Shown here: in pieces, positions 1 through 13,100 of the stretch
How the letters are laid out: every line of letters starts with the position of its first letter
How positions within the stretch are numbered: position 1 is the first letter of the stretch
NCBI GenBank assembly: GCA_020796225.1
Contig: CM036759.1
Span: 70,271,512 to 70,335,511, forward strand
Source: Arion vulgaris
Lineage: Eukaryota; Mollusca; Gastropoda; Stylommatophora; Arionidae
Reading direction: 5' to 3'
Length of the DNA: 64,000 nt
Translations under genes and position numbers: made by a program
The notes under the pieces: generated by a model
Seen by the model: the letters and a program-made list of their open reading frames with translations, nothing else
What the model was told of the DNA's origin: nothing
Databases searched by the model: none

Positions 1-229
1 AACTTGCTAGGGACAGAGAGTTTTCAGACAGGCTGTGATGAAAGTGACATTCCCCAAGGGACATGGTACTTAATGATATGAATTCAGGCATACCCATGAG
101 ACATCTCACTGATTTTTCCTAACAGCTTGTTGTCCTTATCATTAGTGTCCTTTACGACCTAGTTCTGATTCGAGTCCTTGCCTTTTGCCCGAGCTTCAGA
201 GTACTTGCCTATCGTCAGTGACTAGAGAA

Positions 230-675
230 CGACCCCGAGCTTCAGAGGTACTTGCCTCATCACCCAGATAGGTGCTTGCCTCTCGTTACAAAGGTAATCG
301 GTTCGCTCCCTCGAGGAGCCATTAGGATATTTTTATAGAGATCCCTGATCTCATTGTAGGAGTTCTAGTCCTATCGAAGATGGACGATCAAATGTAGGTC
401 CTGTGTTTAAACTGAGCATGTAAAAGAACCATTGGCAGTTTAAAATCTAGAAGAGCATGCTGGAAAGTTGATGCCTGGGGCAAAATAAATTTGAAAGATT
501 AAAACTTGAAATTCCTACAAAATATTTTTACCATCTTCTAAATGACATCGAGGACCCTCGCCGGTGCTACAGAGTTTTGCACTGCTGCTGAGATCTTCCT
601 ATGTAAGAAAGAGATCGGAGCACACATGGTTACTCAATGAAGTGTAATGATGATGGTTCTATCTGTCAATCAAGC
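230..675 (+). mobile_element. SINE family S3, full-length copy
   Basis: A degenerate tRNA-like head (GTAGG.. to GGTTCGCTCC near 300) is followed by the body shared with copies at 9005, 12940, 25940, 30335 and 44750. In the other copies (opposite strand) the far end carries GATT repeats. This copy ends CTGTCAATCAAGCAG. It lies in the intron before PHF10 exon a. Confidence 0.65.
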
Positions 676-737
676 AGTACTAAGGATAAACTATCTCTTG
701 AGATCCAAGAACTCCCACATCAATCTGCATGGCATAT

Positions 738-955
738 CATCTTCTTCTTCGGATGCTCCGTATCGACCACTTGTTAAACCACTTTTTCTGATTTGTTTGT
801 GATCTGAGCCTAAGAGTGATTGTACATTGTACCAGTTATGCGCCTACAAGTAGACCAGCACATCCGATTTCTGCTATGCTTTTTATTTACTAGAGTAGCT
901 TCCTAGGCCCCTACTCATCGCCTTGTTAGTCACTATTTACTATTCTAGCGCCTCT
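738..955 (-). mobile_element. Retroposon family R1, reverse copy
   Basis: The reverse complement contains the family core GGCCTACTTGTAGGCGCATA and ends in GAAGAAGAAG near 738. R1 occurs about ten times in the window in both orientations. Confidence 0.7.
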
Positions 956-1070
956 CCCATAAAACCTTTTTAGTAGCCCCAGCAACACATGGCATCATGG
1001 CATGCCTCATGATGATGATGAACCATTTCTTTGCATGCATGTATGTTTTAAATGTTGCTTTTCTGATTAG

Positions 1071-1154
1071 ATTTATACAGGAGAACATGTGACAAGGAGG
1101 AGAAGGATTTCTTGAGGGACAAGGGAGTAGTTACAGAGACTCAGTCTGATCTAG
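1071..1154 (+). CDS. PHF10: PHF10 exon a: start of SAY domain
   Basis: The exon follows an acceptor ending CTGATTAG and ends at CTAG|GTTAGA. It reads [18 protein letters not shown] followed by VVTETQSDL, the first conserved block of the SAY domain. The exon begins two bases into a codon (a preceding G would give Asp) and ends in phase 1, which joins exactly to the next exon to make Gly. A second AG at 1079-1080 could be an alternative acceptor, but using it would lose the conserved LYR. The upstream exon was not found in the first 1070 bases. Confidence 0.85.
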
Positions 1155-4100
1155 GTTAGAACTCTTTTATTTACAATTTTTAAAAGTTGTTTTTGTTTTG
1201 TATTTGTGTTCCCTTGTTTCTGACATGTTGTTTTTGTTGCTTACAAAACTTGTTTTAAAATTAATGCAGATTACAGTTTTTAAGTAGTTTGAAACCAGCT
1301 ACAAACATAATTTCTCTTTTGTTTTCAAATTAATATCAATTAAAGTTTTTAAGTGGTTAGAAGCAAGTTACAAGGACATCAGAAGCAGAGTGCACATAAC
1401 TTTATGCACCGATTACATTGAAAAACAACAAATGCAATGGAATCGAATTTAACGAGATTGGAATACAGTCAACCATAAATAGCAGTATACAATAAAAGAG
1501 ATCAAGTACTAGAGCTAAGGAAGACCAACAAAAGATGGATAGACAATATCAAGCCACCAAAAACGGATATAACACAACAAGGGCGACTCATCTGGCCCTG
1601 GAACACAAATTAAAGCTCCCACCCCTACATCTAACAGAAAGAGTGGACAACCAATTCCCTCATCCACCTGGGGAAAGACAATAAAAGCAAATTGGAAACA
1701 TAATTTCATTATTGTTTTCAAATTCCTGTAGATTACAGTTTTTAAATAGTTAAAATTCAAAAGCTTAGGAAGCATATTCACAGAAGAGGGATACTGATAG
1801 AGATAGAGGCTAGAGTGCCAAAAGCAAATGCTGTAACCTACCAGCTAGCACCATTGTTAAGGCACCCAAAATTTCACTGAGCACTAACAACACATAAATA
1901 GCATTTTTATAACTACTTTGTGTTACCAGAGCCAAAATGGACAGTGAGCTACAAAAATAACACATGTGAAATGGATGCCTACAAAATGTTACCAACAATA
2001 CCAGAAAAGACAGTCACCAACATCAGCATAAGAAAGTTGGAACAGAACCTTGCTTGAATTACATTGAGAAACAAAGATTAAAGTGGTTTGGCCACTTAAT
2101 AAGAATGCAATCCAAATTCCACTATATACAGAACATCAGGAAAAAGGCGAGAGAAGACCATAATAAAGATGGTTAGATGGCATAGCAAAATCCTGTCAAA
2201 GACAAAATAACTATCACCCAAGCCACTGGAACAGCACAAGACAAAAAGAGAAAACAACGACACTGAGCAACAACCCGGTAACAGTGTGACGACAAAAGAA
2301 GAAATAGTTATAAGCAAGTACTCACCGTAACCAATATTCCTGCTCAGTTGCAAAATAACATCAAGGAGTGTGACTATTTATACTCCATTGTTAGATTGGA
2401 CTCACAGTCTGTAGGCTGTGCGTCAACAGAGATGTGACGGGTGGTTAGTTAATTGCTAATCTTGGTACCGACTGCTAGAACAGGAGACAATTTGAGTGGT
2501 AGTGAAATATGACAAAAAACTCAGCATGACATCGCCAGATTTCATTTCAAAGCTGTGGGAAACACATCTGTTGTCCCAGCAGTTTTGGTTTTTCTTTTGT
2601 TGATTTTTCTTCCCTGGCACCAGCCAAGTGGCAAATGACTGAAAGATGAGATGCCAAGGTGGACAAATCAGTTTAGAATAATTTCAGTTTTGGCAAACAC
2701 TTTTCAACTTTGAGCAACTGAATTTTGAAGTTGAAGTTTTTGAATTTACAGACAATTCTCTCCCAATTGTTTTACCTCTTTCTTTCTTTCTGCATATTAT
2801 TATTATTATTATCATTGATATATATATATATATAAGTGAACACTTTCGTACTTTGTCAAACTATATCATTTTGTTGTTACGTGTATCGTCATTGCACATT
2901 TTTATTAAGTAATTTGATTTCTCGGAAAAAGTAGCATATCCTTGACAGGACATTGCTTTCAACCATAGTAAACGAGTTGTTGATTTTCTTGGTACCACTT
3001 ATACGTTCAGTACGCCTGTATGTTGCCAGGGCTCACAGGGGGAGCAAAGAATAGTAACAATGCTTTCTACAAGGCATATCGTAGACTGATGTAGGGGCCT
3101 AGGGAAGCTATCCTAGTAAAAAAAAGCGCTGCAGAAAACGGATGTGCTGGCCTACTTGTAGGCGCATAGCTGACACAACGTACAATCGCTCTTAGTCTCA
3201 GATCATATACAAATCACAAAGAGTTGTTTAACAAGTGATCGATATGGGGCATGTTAAGAAGAAGAAGAATATGTTCAGTAGTTTGCCATTGCTTTCTGAA
3301 CAGTGAGGTCTATTTTAACTAGTCATAGAAATCCACTGGAACAAATTTGCTTCCAAACTGCCCGCCGTGGGGTTTTGATCGAGCTCACTACCGCTAAGCT
3401 ACAGACGCCCACTTGGTTTATTATTTAATTTTGTAATGAATCGATTAGAGTATGTCTTCTTGTCCATTTATGAACATAATTGTTGGCATATTTGATTTTA
3501 TGAATATTTATATGTTATGCGTTTGATGTGATGGCACATTGGGCATTCCCATGTGTGCTCTGTCCTCCACTGCGACAACTATATCCCAAAGTCCATTTGC
3601 TCACCATAGTCATGAGAAGTTGATTAGTATACCTTCTCTCTATTCCACAAAGATGACACTGTCTGGCATGTCCAAACTTAACTCCTAATTCTCGTACTCG
3701 TTCCAGTGTCTGAGACTCGCCCATATTACATAAATGAGAGTGTACCATATTGATGACATCGGCTCTATCCATACTTCTGCCCCTGAGTCGGAGTAATGCT
3801 TATAAGAAAGTCGGCATGCTCGTTACCCTGCACTCCAGCATGTCCAGGTGTGTACATCCTAGTCAGTGTCTTGAGACGTGATCTCTAAATGCTGTCCACC
3901 CATTCCAGCTGTCAGGCTTCAAAATTCGAATAGATACTTTTGCTCTGTCCTAAAAGGGTTGTATCACAGATGTCCTATTTCTCATTCTGACATAAGTATA
4001 TACTCTGTTAGTTTCTTCTAGAAAAGTCATCTATATTTACACTTACATTTTGTCTGTAAAAGTAATCTATATTTACACTTACATTTTGTCTGAAAAAGTA

Positions 4101-7100
4101 ATCTTCCGTGTGGGTTGACAACATTCCATTTTCTCTGTAGCCAAGTTAAATCAAAGACTTGAATGACATCGGACACCGCACACTTCACCCACCATCATTT
4201 CTTCACTTCCCTGTATGAGGAATGCCCTGCTGACAAGCATGACTACTTGGGAAGGAATCATGGGGAGATAATTAGCTACCAGTTATCCCCCTTTGAGGTT
4301 CCCAAGTGAGACAAAGTTGTCACCATAATTACATTGTCCAAGACAACAGCAGAAGAGAAAGAAAAGAAAGCTTGTCACACCATGACATCCTTACCTGACT
4401 AATTTGGCCCCCAGGAAAGAAAATGCCACTACCAGGACTCAAACTGTTTTAACATCTCAATCAATAAGATACCTGGAAAAATTGGAGAAATTCAGATTAG
4501 GAACAACAAACTCTTTTTACCCCACTTACTTTCTTTACCACCAGCCCCCAACTCTCCTTCCCACTTACTTTCTTTTTCCCCCTTACAATCTTTTTCTTGA
4601 CATTATGTTAGCAGTGCCAAACCTGGACGTTAAGATCAAGCGATGAAGAAAACTAGTCATGACAGAGATGAAGTGTCTACGCAGAATGCTGGGAGTATCA
4701 AGAAGAGACAGGCTTAGAAATAAAGACAGGAGGAAAAAAGTGGGTACAACATCAATACTGAACATCATCAAGAAACAACAAATCAGCTGGTTAGGTCATA
4801 CTTCTGAAGTTCGAGAAGGCATGCCTGTATGATAGGGGACACTGGATAAAAGGAGAGCAGGACTTAACGCAAAAATCAGTCAGAAGCGCCATACCAGGCA
4901 CCCTGACTAGACCTAATTCATAGCGGACGAACTCAAGAAGAGAAGAAGAAATGGTTCGCCACGTAAGCAAATAAAAACAAACAGTGCACTTCAAAGAACA
5001 ATGTTACTCCGATACAGTGGATACAAGCAACAGGTTGTTCACTTAAAAGGTGGACATCAGAAATAACAGACAGTGAAAAACACTATTTATGAAGCGCTCA
5101 CAAATTAACAACAATGGAGATTGCATGAAAGAAGTTAGAAGAAGACTAGCCATGGCACTCCAGAGGGACTAGCCATGGCACTCCAGAGGACTAGCCATGG
5201 CACTCCAGAGGACTAAAAAACGAGGGACTAAAAAACAAAGACATCCTACAAGACCTGCATATCGAGGACCTTGACATCATGTCTTGGAGGATGACATTTA
5301 TTGCCACGCTAAATGTCACAGTGGTTTGGAGAGAGCGGTAATGGAAGACATGGATCCTGGAGTATGAGGCAGGGGATGACCAAGACAGGAGGCAGCGGAC
5401 ATCAAAGAAACCTTGAACATGACGCTGGAGGAGACAGGAGGAATTGCTAGAGACAGAGTTTTCTGGAGGCTGTAATGAATGTGATGTTCCGCAAGGGACA
5501 TGCTACTACTTGACACAAAAGTCTGTTCTAGAAATCTCATCTTATACTGAGCTGTGAGGCAAAACCAGGATTGAGAATCTCTTCTTATATGACTGTGAGG
5601 CAAAACCAGGATTAGAGAATCTCTTCTTATAGTGAGCTGTGAGGCAAAACCAGGATTAGGAAATCTCATCTTATAATGACGCAGTGAGGCAAAACCAGGA
5701 TTAGAGAAATCTCATCTTATACTGACGCAGTGAGGCAAAACCAGGATTAGAGAAATCTCTTCTTATAGTGACGCTGTGAGGCAAAACCAGGATTAGAGAA
5801 ATCTCATCTTATACTGACGCTGTGAGACAAAACCAGGATTAGAGAAATCTCTTCTTATAGTGACGCTGTGAGGCAAAACCAGGATTAGAGAAATCTCATC
5901 TTATACTGACCTGTGAGACAAAACAGGATTAGAAAATCTCATCTTATACTGGCGCTGTGAGACAAAACCAGGATTAGAGAAATCTCTTCTTATAGTAGCT
6001 GTGAGACAAAACCAGGATTAGAAAATCTCTTCTTATAGTGACTGTGAGGCAAAACCAGGATTAGAGAATCTCTTCTTATAGTGGCTGTGAGACAAAACCA
6101 GGATTAGAAATCTCTTCTTATAGTGACGCAGTGAGACAAAACCAGGATTAGAGAAACTCTTCTTATAGTGACCTGTGAGACAAAACCAGGATTAGAAAAT
6201 CTCTTCTTATACTGCTGCAGTGAGGCAAACCAGGATTAGAGAAATCTCATCTTATACTGGCGCTGTGAGACAAAACCAGGATTAGAGAAATCTCTTCTTA
6301 TACTCACTAGTGCAAACCAGGATTAGAGAAACGAAGAAGATAGACTTTATGTTTTTCTTTGCTAATTTGCATCATATAATTTCTTACATTTAACTGTAGT
6401 TGTTTCTTCATTTTCAGGTCTGACAGCTTTGAGAAGTGATGAGGTATACGATCTTATGATGAAGGATTATAATAACAAGTATAAGGTTAGTAAAGCATGG
6501 ACATTTAACTTGGCAGTGGGCAAATATATTGTTTTTGAATATAAGTGTTGTACGAGACTCATGGCAAGTAGTTTGGACTACAGGTTTCCAGTAAGGATCA
6601 CACTTGAAGGATCCAATCTTCAAGTACCTCTGAAGACAGCGAAGGCTCACCTGTGTGGCAAGGGACACCAGTCAAATGGTAAGCAGGCCTCACGCAAAAA
6701 TCAGAAGCGCAATACCAAGCGCCATGTCTAACGCCTGAATTCACAGTGGGCAATCACAGAAGAAAAATATAAGTGTTCAAGATGGCCCAACTACCTGTGC
6801 TTCTATGCGTGGTGATATGACAACAGACCATATCCTACAAAACTGCCGCGCAGTATGCAGACCTAAGAAGAAAGAGGTGGCCCATTTACACCAGCATCCA
6901 AGACAAACTGAATGGCATGGCTTACAATCTGAGGCTGACGACTGCCTTTATTAGAGAATCTGAAATCTCAATCTAGTGAGAATACAGAAGAAGAATATAA
7001 GTGTTACAGAAGAGTCCTCTGTATATCATGGACAAATGTGGACAAAGACAGGTATATATCGTATTACATAAGCAAGAAAAAATGAATAATTTTAAGAAAT

Positions 7101-10100
7101 AACAATCCATCATTTCAACCGTAGGCCTTTTTCAAGGGAACAAAGACACAATACTAAATAAACTAAAACATAGATCTAAAGAAGGAGGATGAGTAGAGAT
7201 TGATACAACACATACATACCTGCTTCCTAGCACATTGTGTGAACACTGGAAAATGTTGCTTTCTAGCACTTTGTGGGAACACTAAAAAATGAAAGCGGAT
7301 ATGTTGTATCGAATTATGGAAAGTAGTGTATCTGGTGACCTTCCAATATAGGTTAGCCAATTGGAGCTAGTCGAAGACATGTTGCATAAGATGTAATGTG
7401 AGAGGAGAACAAATAGATCTATCCAGAAAGAACTAACAATCAAAAAAAACTGGCTGATGCTACAAATAAGAATGAGAAAATTGAAGTATTTTGGATATAT
7501 AAAGAGATGCGAAGGGTCGGAGAAGACCATTATGGAAGTAGGCATACCAGCAAATAGAAGAAGAGGAGGACCACGGAGAAAATGGATTCAGGATGTAACT
7601 GATAATTTGAGCATGACTGCTGCAGAGGGTGGACATCTGGTCTATGAGAGACAAAATTTCAGAAGAACTATTAAGGTGGCAAAGTTCTGCTCAGGAAAAG
7701 TTATTTGACTTTGATAAAGTTGGAGTTGCTGCTGTATAGGTTCATCTGATTTTCACCGTCGTCATCTTTCAATGTTTTCAAACATGGACATGTGTACTTC
7801 TAAAGTATGGAATCTTTGTGGTTAAGTGATTCAACCTTTGCCTTGCGTTCCGAAGATTGTGGGTTAGAATCCAGGCTGTGCAGTTCTGTTCACAAGTGAA
7901 TTTTTTTCAGAGACCGCTAGGATTGTTGCTGGAGCTACAGAGTTTGTGCTTTGTACACTACTCTCGATAGGTGCTGTGCCACTTCTGTGGAGAGGAACCA
8001 AGCTATATGGGCTAAAACCCTGCACAATGAAGAAGTCAATCATTTGGTCTTATACCTTATCTCAGAATCATTTGTCTCTATTTATTTTATTCTATATCCA
8101 ACAATCGGATCATTAAGGGATTCTGGTCTTGAAACTTTTGTTGCTTTGGTATTAATGTAGAATTTGATAACAATTTTGAAAGATTATGACTTAGAATAGT
8201 AGAAAAATTAGTAAAAAAAAGTCAACAGCTTGACCATGGAAACAATACAAAATGGCAGCCAAAGCACAAAATTTCAAATCCCTAAGGCTCTGAAGTTAAT
8301 GAACATAAATGAATTCTGTTTTCACTCTAGGTGAGCAATTTAATATCTACAAAATTACACATTCTTTTAGGATATATTAAATATTACTTTTTATGAATTT
8401 TGTGTAAACACACCTCCAAAAACAGCTTTTTTACCAAATTTTGAGGAATTTTTCAAAATTTATAAAAATTAAATATTTAATATATCCTAAAAATCATGTG
8501 TAATATTTTAGATATTACAATTGCTCACCTTAAAGTGAAAACAGAATTCATTTACATTCATTAGATTCAGGCCTTAGGATTGAAATTTTGTTTGGTCCAT
8601 TTGTATTGTTCCATGGCTACTTTGACATTTTTTTAACTAATTTTTTTCTACTATTCTAAGTCATACTCTTTCAGAATGCTTATACAAATTTTATATTAAT
8701 ATGAAAACAACGAAAATAATCGATTTGTCTTAGATTATTCAAGAAATTCTGTTCTGTTTGTTATATCTCAAAACAAAATATTAACTAAAATTATTCATTA
8801 AGAATTCTACTCGTTTTCTGTTTCTGTAAATCTCACCTGCAGGAGATCTAATTCCTAGAAAGTTATCTAGAAGCACAAAGATACAGTTCTGAATGTCAAT
8901 TACTTCAAGTTCATTGAATTCTTGACTGTCTTATCATTTCACTTCTTAGAATTTCTGAAACTTTCTAAAGAGATACTCGAATGTCATTAGTGTCATTGAG
9001 ACCTTACCCGTATGCCTATCTGAGTGAGGGCATGCTCCTGGACTGTCATTTTGAAGATGGTGAAAATATATTGGAAAATTTTATTTAAAAAAATCTTTCT
9101 AATGAATTTTGCCAGGGCAGCGGCTTTCCAGCCTACTCTTCTCCATTTTGAACTGTCAAGGGTTCTTTTTATTGCTCAACTTGGCCACTGGTCCTACATT
9201 TTATCGTCCGTCTCGGATAGGGCTAGGAACTCGATCTCACCTACACTGAGATCAAGGACCTCTGAAAACATATCTAGATGGCTCCACAATTGAGCGAACC
9301 AAGTACCTTTGAAATGAGAGGCGAGCCCCTAACATCTTCGCAACAGAGAATGTAAGATCATTGTTTTTGTAGACATTCAAACAAAAGATGATTTAGTCTC
9401 TTTATTGCTCATGTTCATGTGCAGTTTTCTTTCCAGTGTTCTTTCACTAGGTCAGTGGGTTTGTATCAGTATACCATTTTGGGGCAGTCTTGAAGTATAT
9501 ATGTTGCAATCTGGGTTGCATGTACTCATGTACACATCGCTGAGTTGCCAATCTTGAATGTTATATGCATGTGCCTGCACCGTTGACACAGAATGACAAC
9601 TTGTTCTATTCTGGTCAACCCAATCTCAATTAGGTACCAGGAAAAGCATTGTAAAGTAAAGGCGGCCGACGTAATGTTAACCACATAACCCACCGTGTGA
9701 CGACAGTCAGTGAAAATTACAGTCCTGACACTGTATTACCCAATATACCTTCAAGTAGGAAAAAAGGTTTATAAACAAAAAAAACCACACTTTCCAAGTC
9801 CATCCAGTATCTATTTCCAACTCTGTACATGTTTTGTAGACTTTCTGTGGTGAAACATGTGAAAACAAAGTACTGTAGTGTTATAAAATACAAAAACAAT
9901 AATAATAATACACATCAACGTTTCAACCAAAAAGCCTTTATCAAGCAACTGATACAGCAGAAGTGAAGAAATTCACTTCTTACACTGCACACAACATATA
10001 GAATCAGATAATAAATTCCTAACGGTCCTAAAATGAAAATCTGTGACTAAAAAGGAATAACGAAATAAATGCAAAAAAACAAGAAGTGGAAAAAAGAAGA

Positions 10101-13100
10101 TAAAATATTGTTTTTGTACTTTGTAAAACTTCTGCTACTTTATTTTTATATGTTTCAGTCCATTGCTACATAGTTTTACTACAGTCTTCCCTTGTATTGA
10201 TGGATTCTTTGTGGTTTTATTGTCGCGATCTCTTGCTATACTATTTACTGGCCTTATTAATGTGAGTAAAGGAACCTTTTTTCAAATCCTGAAATAAACT
10301 TTACTGAGAGCGGCAAGAAACACCAGACTCAATTCCATAAAAAGATTAAGTGAGTTGCCCAGGATAGAGCGGTATGGAGAAATTGCTTGCAGGGCCTATG
10401 TAACATCGACACAAAAGGAATGCTATACTAAAAAAAAAAGAACCTAAAGAGGAACAATGATATTAATTGCACCCAGTTTCCACATTTGGCTCGGTTCCTC
10501 CCCGCAGAAATGGCACATCATGTGCCAAGATTATTGCACAAAGCATGAACTCCATAGCTCCGGCACAGTCCTAGTATTCTGGAAAAAAATCACTTATGAG
10601 CAGAATACCATGGTCTGGACTTGAACCTATGACCTTCAGACGCAAGGCAAACAAGCCACAGAAACCCCACCACTCCACTAAAGTAGCATCAGTTATATGA
10701 GAACTCATCATATTAGTCTAGACATGTCCCTAGGTGTTGCAATACCCGCCTCAAGAAATCCAGCAGCGTCCAGTGGCCCAACATGCCAGTTTTCTGTTGA
10801 TTAATCAAAATGTTTGCATATTTGGTATGTTGTTGTTTTCGGGTTGTACCAATATAGACACCCATCTTTCTCAATCTGGTCAGCGACAGGGATTCACAAC
10901 CCTGAAACTCTTCTGTTGGTATACTCTCTCAATGTGTTAAGAATGTCATTTTGATCCATTGCAGCTCCCTTTGATATCGTAGCCATGCCAGCCAATCTAT
11001 CAGCTCGTTCATTACCCCTGAATCCTGCGTGCCTGGGGACAAAACTGAAGATGATTACTCTGATCCTTGTCTGTACCAGTACCTCCACCCAGTTTCGTCT
11101 CACCATTCCTGTTTCGACTTTACGAATCATACTCATGGAGTCACTGAGTATAAAAACACAAAAAGCAGCATACATAAACACCAAGAGCTTTACAAGCTGA
11201 AGAAGAGAACCAATCACTGAATTATTGACTTAACTTTTGTTGTATAATATTTCACTCAAGTTTCTTCTTCTTCTTCGTCGTCACACTGCTACCGGGTTGT
11301 TGCCCAGTGTCATAGATTTCTGTTTTTGTTTTGCATTGCTTCAGTAACTTGTGTGATAGTTATTTTTGCTTTTTGACAGAATTCTATTATGCCATCTGTC
11401 CATTTTTTCCATGGTCTTCCTCTCACCTTCTTTCCTGATGTTCTGTTGTAGAAGACGGGAGTTTATTATCATTGTTTATGTTTATAATTAGCAAGCTAAA
11501 CTGGACAAGTCAAAGATTGAGACATATTCCAAGAAAGCTGTGAGATCGGCTGCTGAATTTAATGCCAGTTTGATGAGGATAAAAAGAAGAAAGAAGAGCA
11601 TATTTTGATTTACAGACTTATGTAAGTTTTCATTTTGTTGTTCTTTCCATTTTTTTTTTTTAATGGGTCATTTTGCCGTTCTTTCCATTTTGTCATTCTT
11701 TCTATTATGTGTGCACATGACATGAACAATTTTGTCAAATATCTTTTCATTTGTATAACATCAGTCATTTACGGTAAACAGATATAAAAATCTCTGGAGG
11801 CCACAGAGGTGTGGTTTTACAGAAGAAAGATGAGAATCCCATGGAGAATCCAATGACAAATATGGAGGTGTTGAATGAGGCTAAGGCGCAGAGAAATGTT
11901 ATTGTCAATATAAGAAAGCAATCATTTTTCGGACATGTGATGGGGAAAGGGGAGGTTTAGAACACATTGTAACAATCGGTAAAATCAAGGATAGATGAGA
12001 CAGAGGAAGACAGAGAGAAAATATTAGACGACTGACTTCAAGGCACGGAAAAGCATCAACATCTGAGATGATAGCAAACACCAGGGACAGAGATTTGTGA
12101 AGATCCATGATCGCCCACTCCAGCCAGCACGGCACCTGATGATGATAACATTATCTGTGTATATTTTTATTGAACTTTTTGCTCCTTGTGTTTATCTTTA
12201 GCTATTATCTCCTTGTGTTTATCTTTAGCTATTATCTCCTTGTGTTTATCTTTAGCTATTTTCTCCTTGTGTTTATCTTTAGCTATTATCTCCTTGTGTT
12301 TATCTTTAGCTATTTTCTCCTTGTGTTTATCTTTAGCTATTATCTCCTTGTGTTTAAGTGTGTCTAGCTTTCTTCTGTCTGTTTGTTCAGTATGTTTTGC
12401 TCTTTTCTCCTTTTTGCATTTTCTGTTTTTTAGTCTATTTAGTTTTTTTCTCATTTCTGTGTGTTTAATTGTTTTCTCTATGTGTGTTTAGATTCTGTTT
12501 AATTTTCTTCTCATCATGGTTTAATACTTTTTCTTTCGGTGTTTAGCCCTATTTATTTCTAGGTTTCAGTTTGGAATATCTTCATTGCACTTCGGATATG
12601 TCCATAGGTGCTCCGATCTCCTTCGTAATATCCCCAACAGCGTCCAGCGACTGACCGTCCAGTTTGATTTTGATTGATGGGCCTACTCATATATCTGTTG
12701 TGCTGTTCTTTCTGGCCACTTCAATCCAACCTCCTACAATCTAGTAGTTGATGTAGATTGGTTTAAGTGAAAATCTTCTTTGCGGCCACACTCTGAGGGC
12801 GTTCAAAATGTCAGCTCTATCATTGACTGACCCTCTGATATGGTGGCAGAGCCAGCCAGTCTGTCTGCTCACTCATTGCCAACCACACCCATGTACCCGG
12901 AACGAAGATAAGTGTAATTCTGCAAATTGTTGACGCTTGATTGATTGATTGATTGATTGATTGATAGGACCATGATTATTGCACTTTGGTGAGTAACCAT
13001 GTGTGCTCCAATCTCTTTCTTACACAGGAAGATCTCAGCGGCAGTGCATGAACTCCGTAGCACTGGTGAGGACCCCAATGTAATTTTGAAAATGGTGAAG

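Noticed and set aside
6429..6731. 100-codon frame starting at PHF10 exon b
   Set aside because: Only the first 19 codons are PHF10; after the donor at 6486 it reads LINE fragments.
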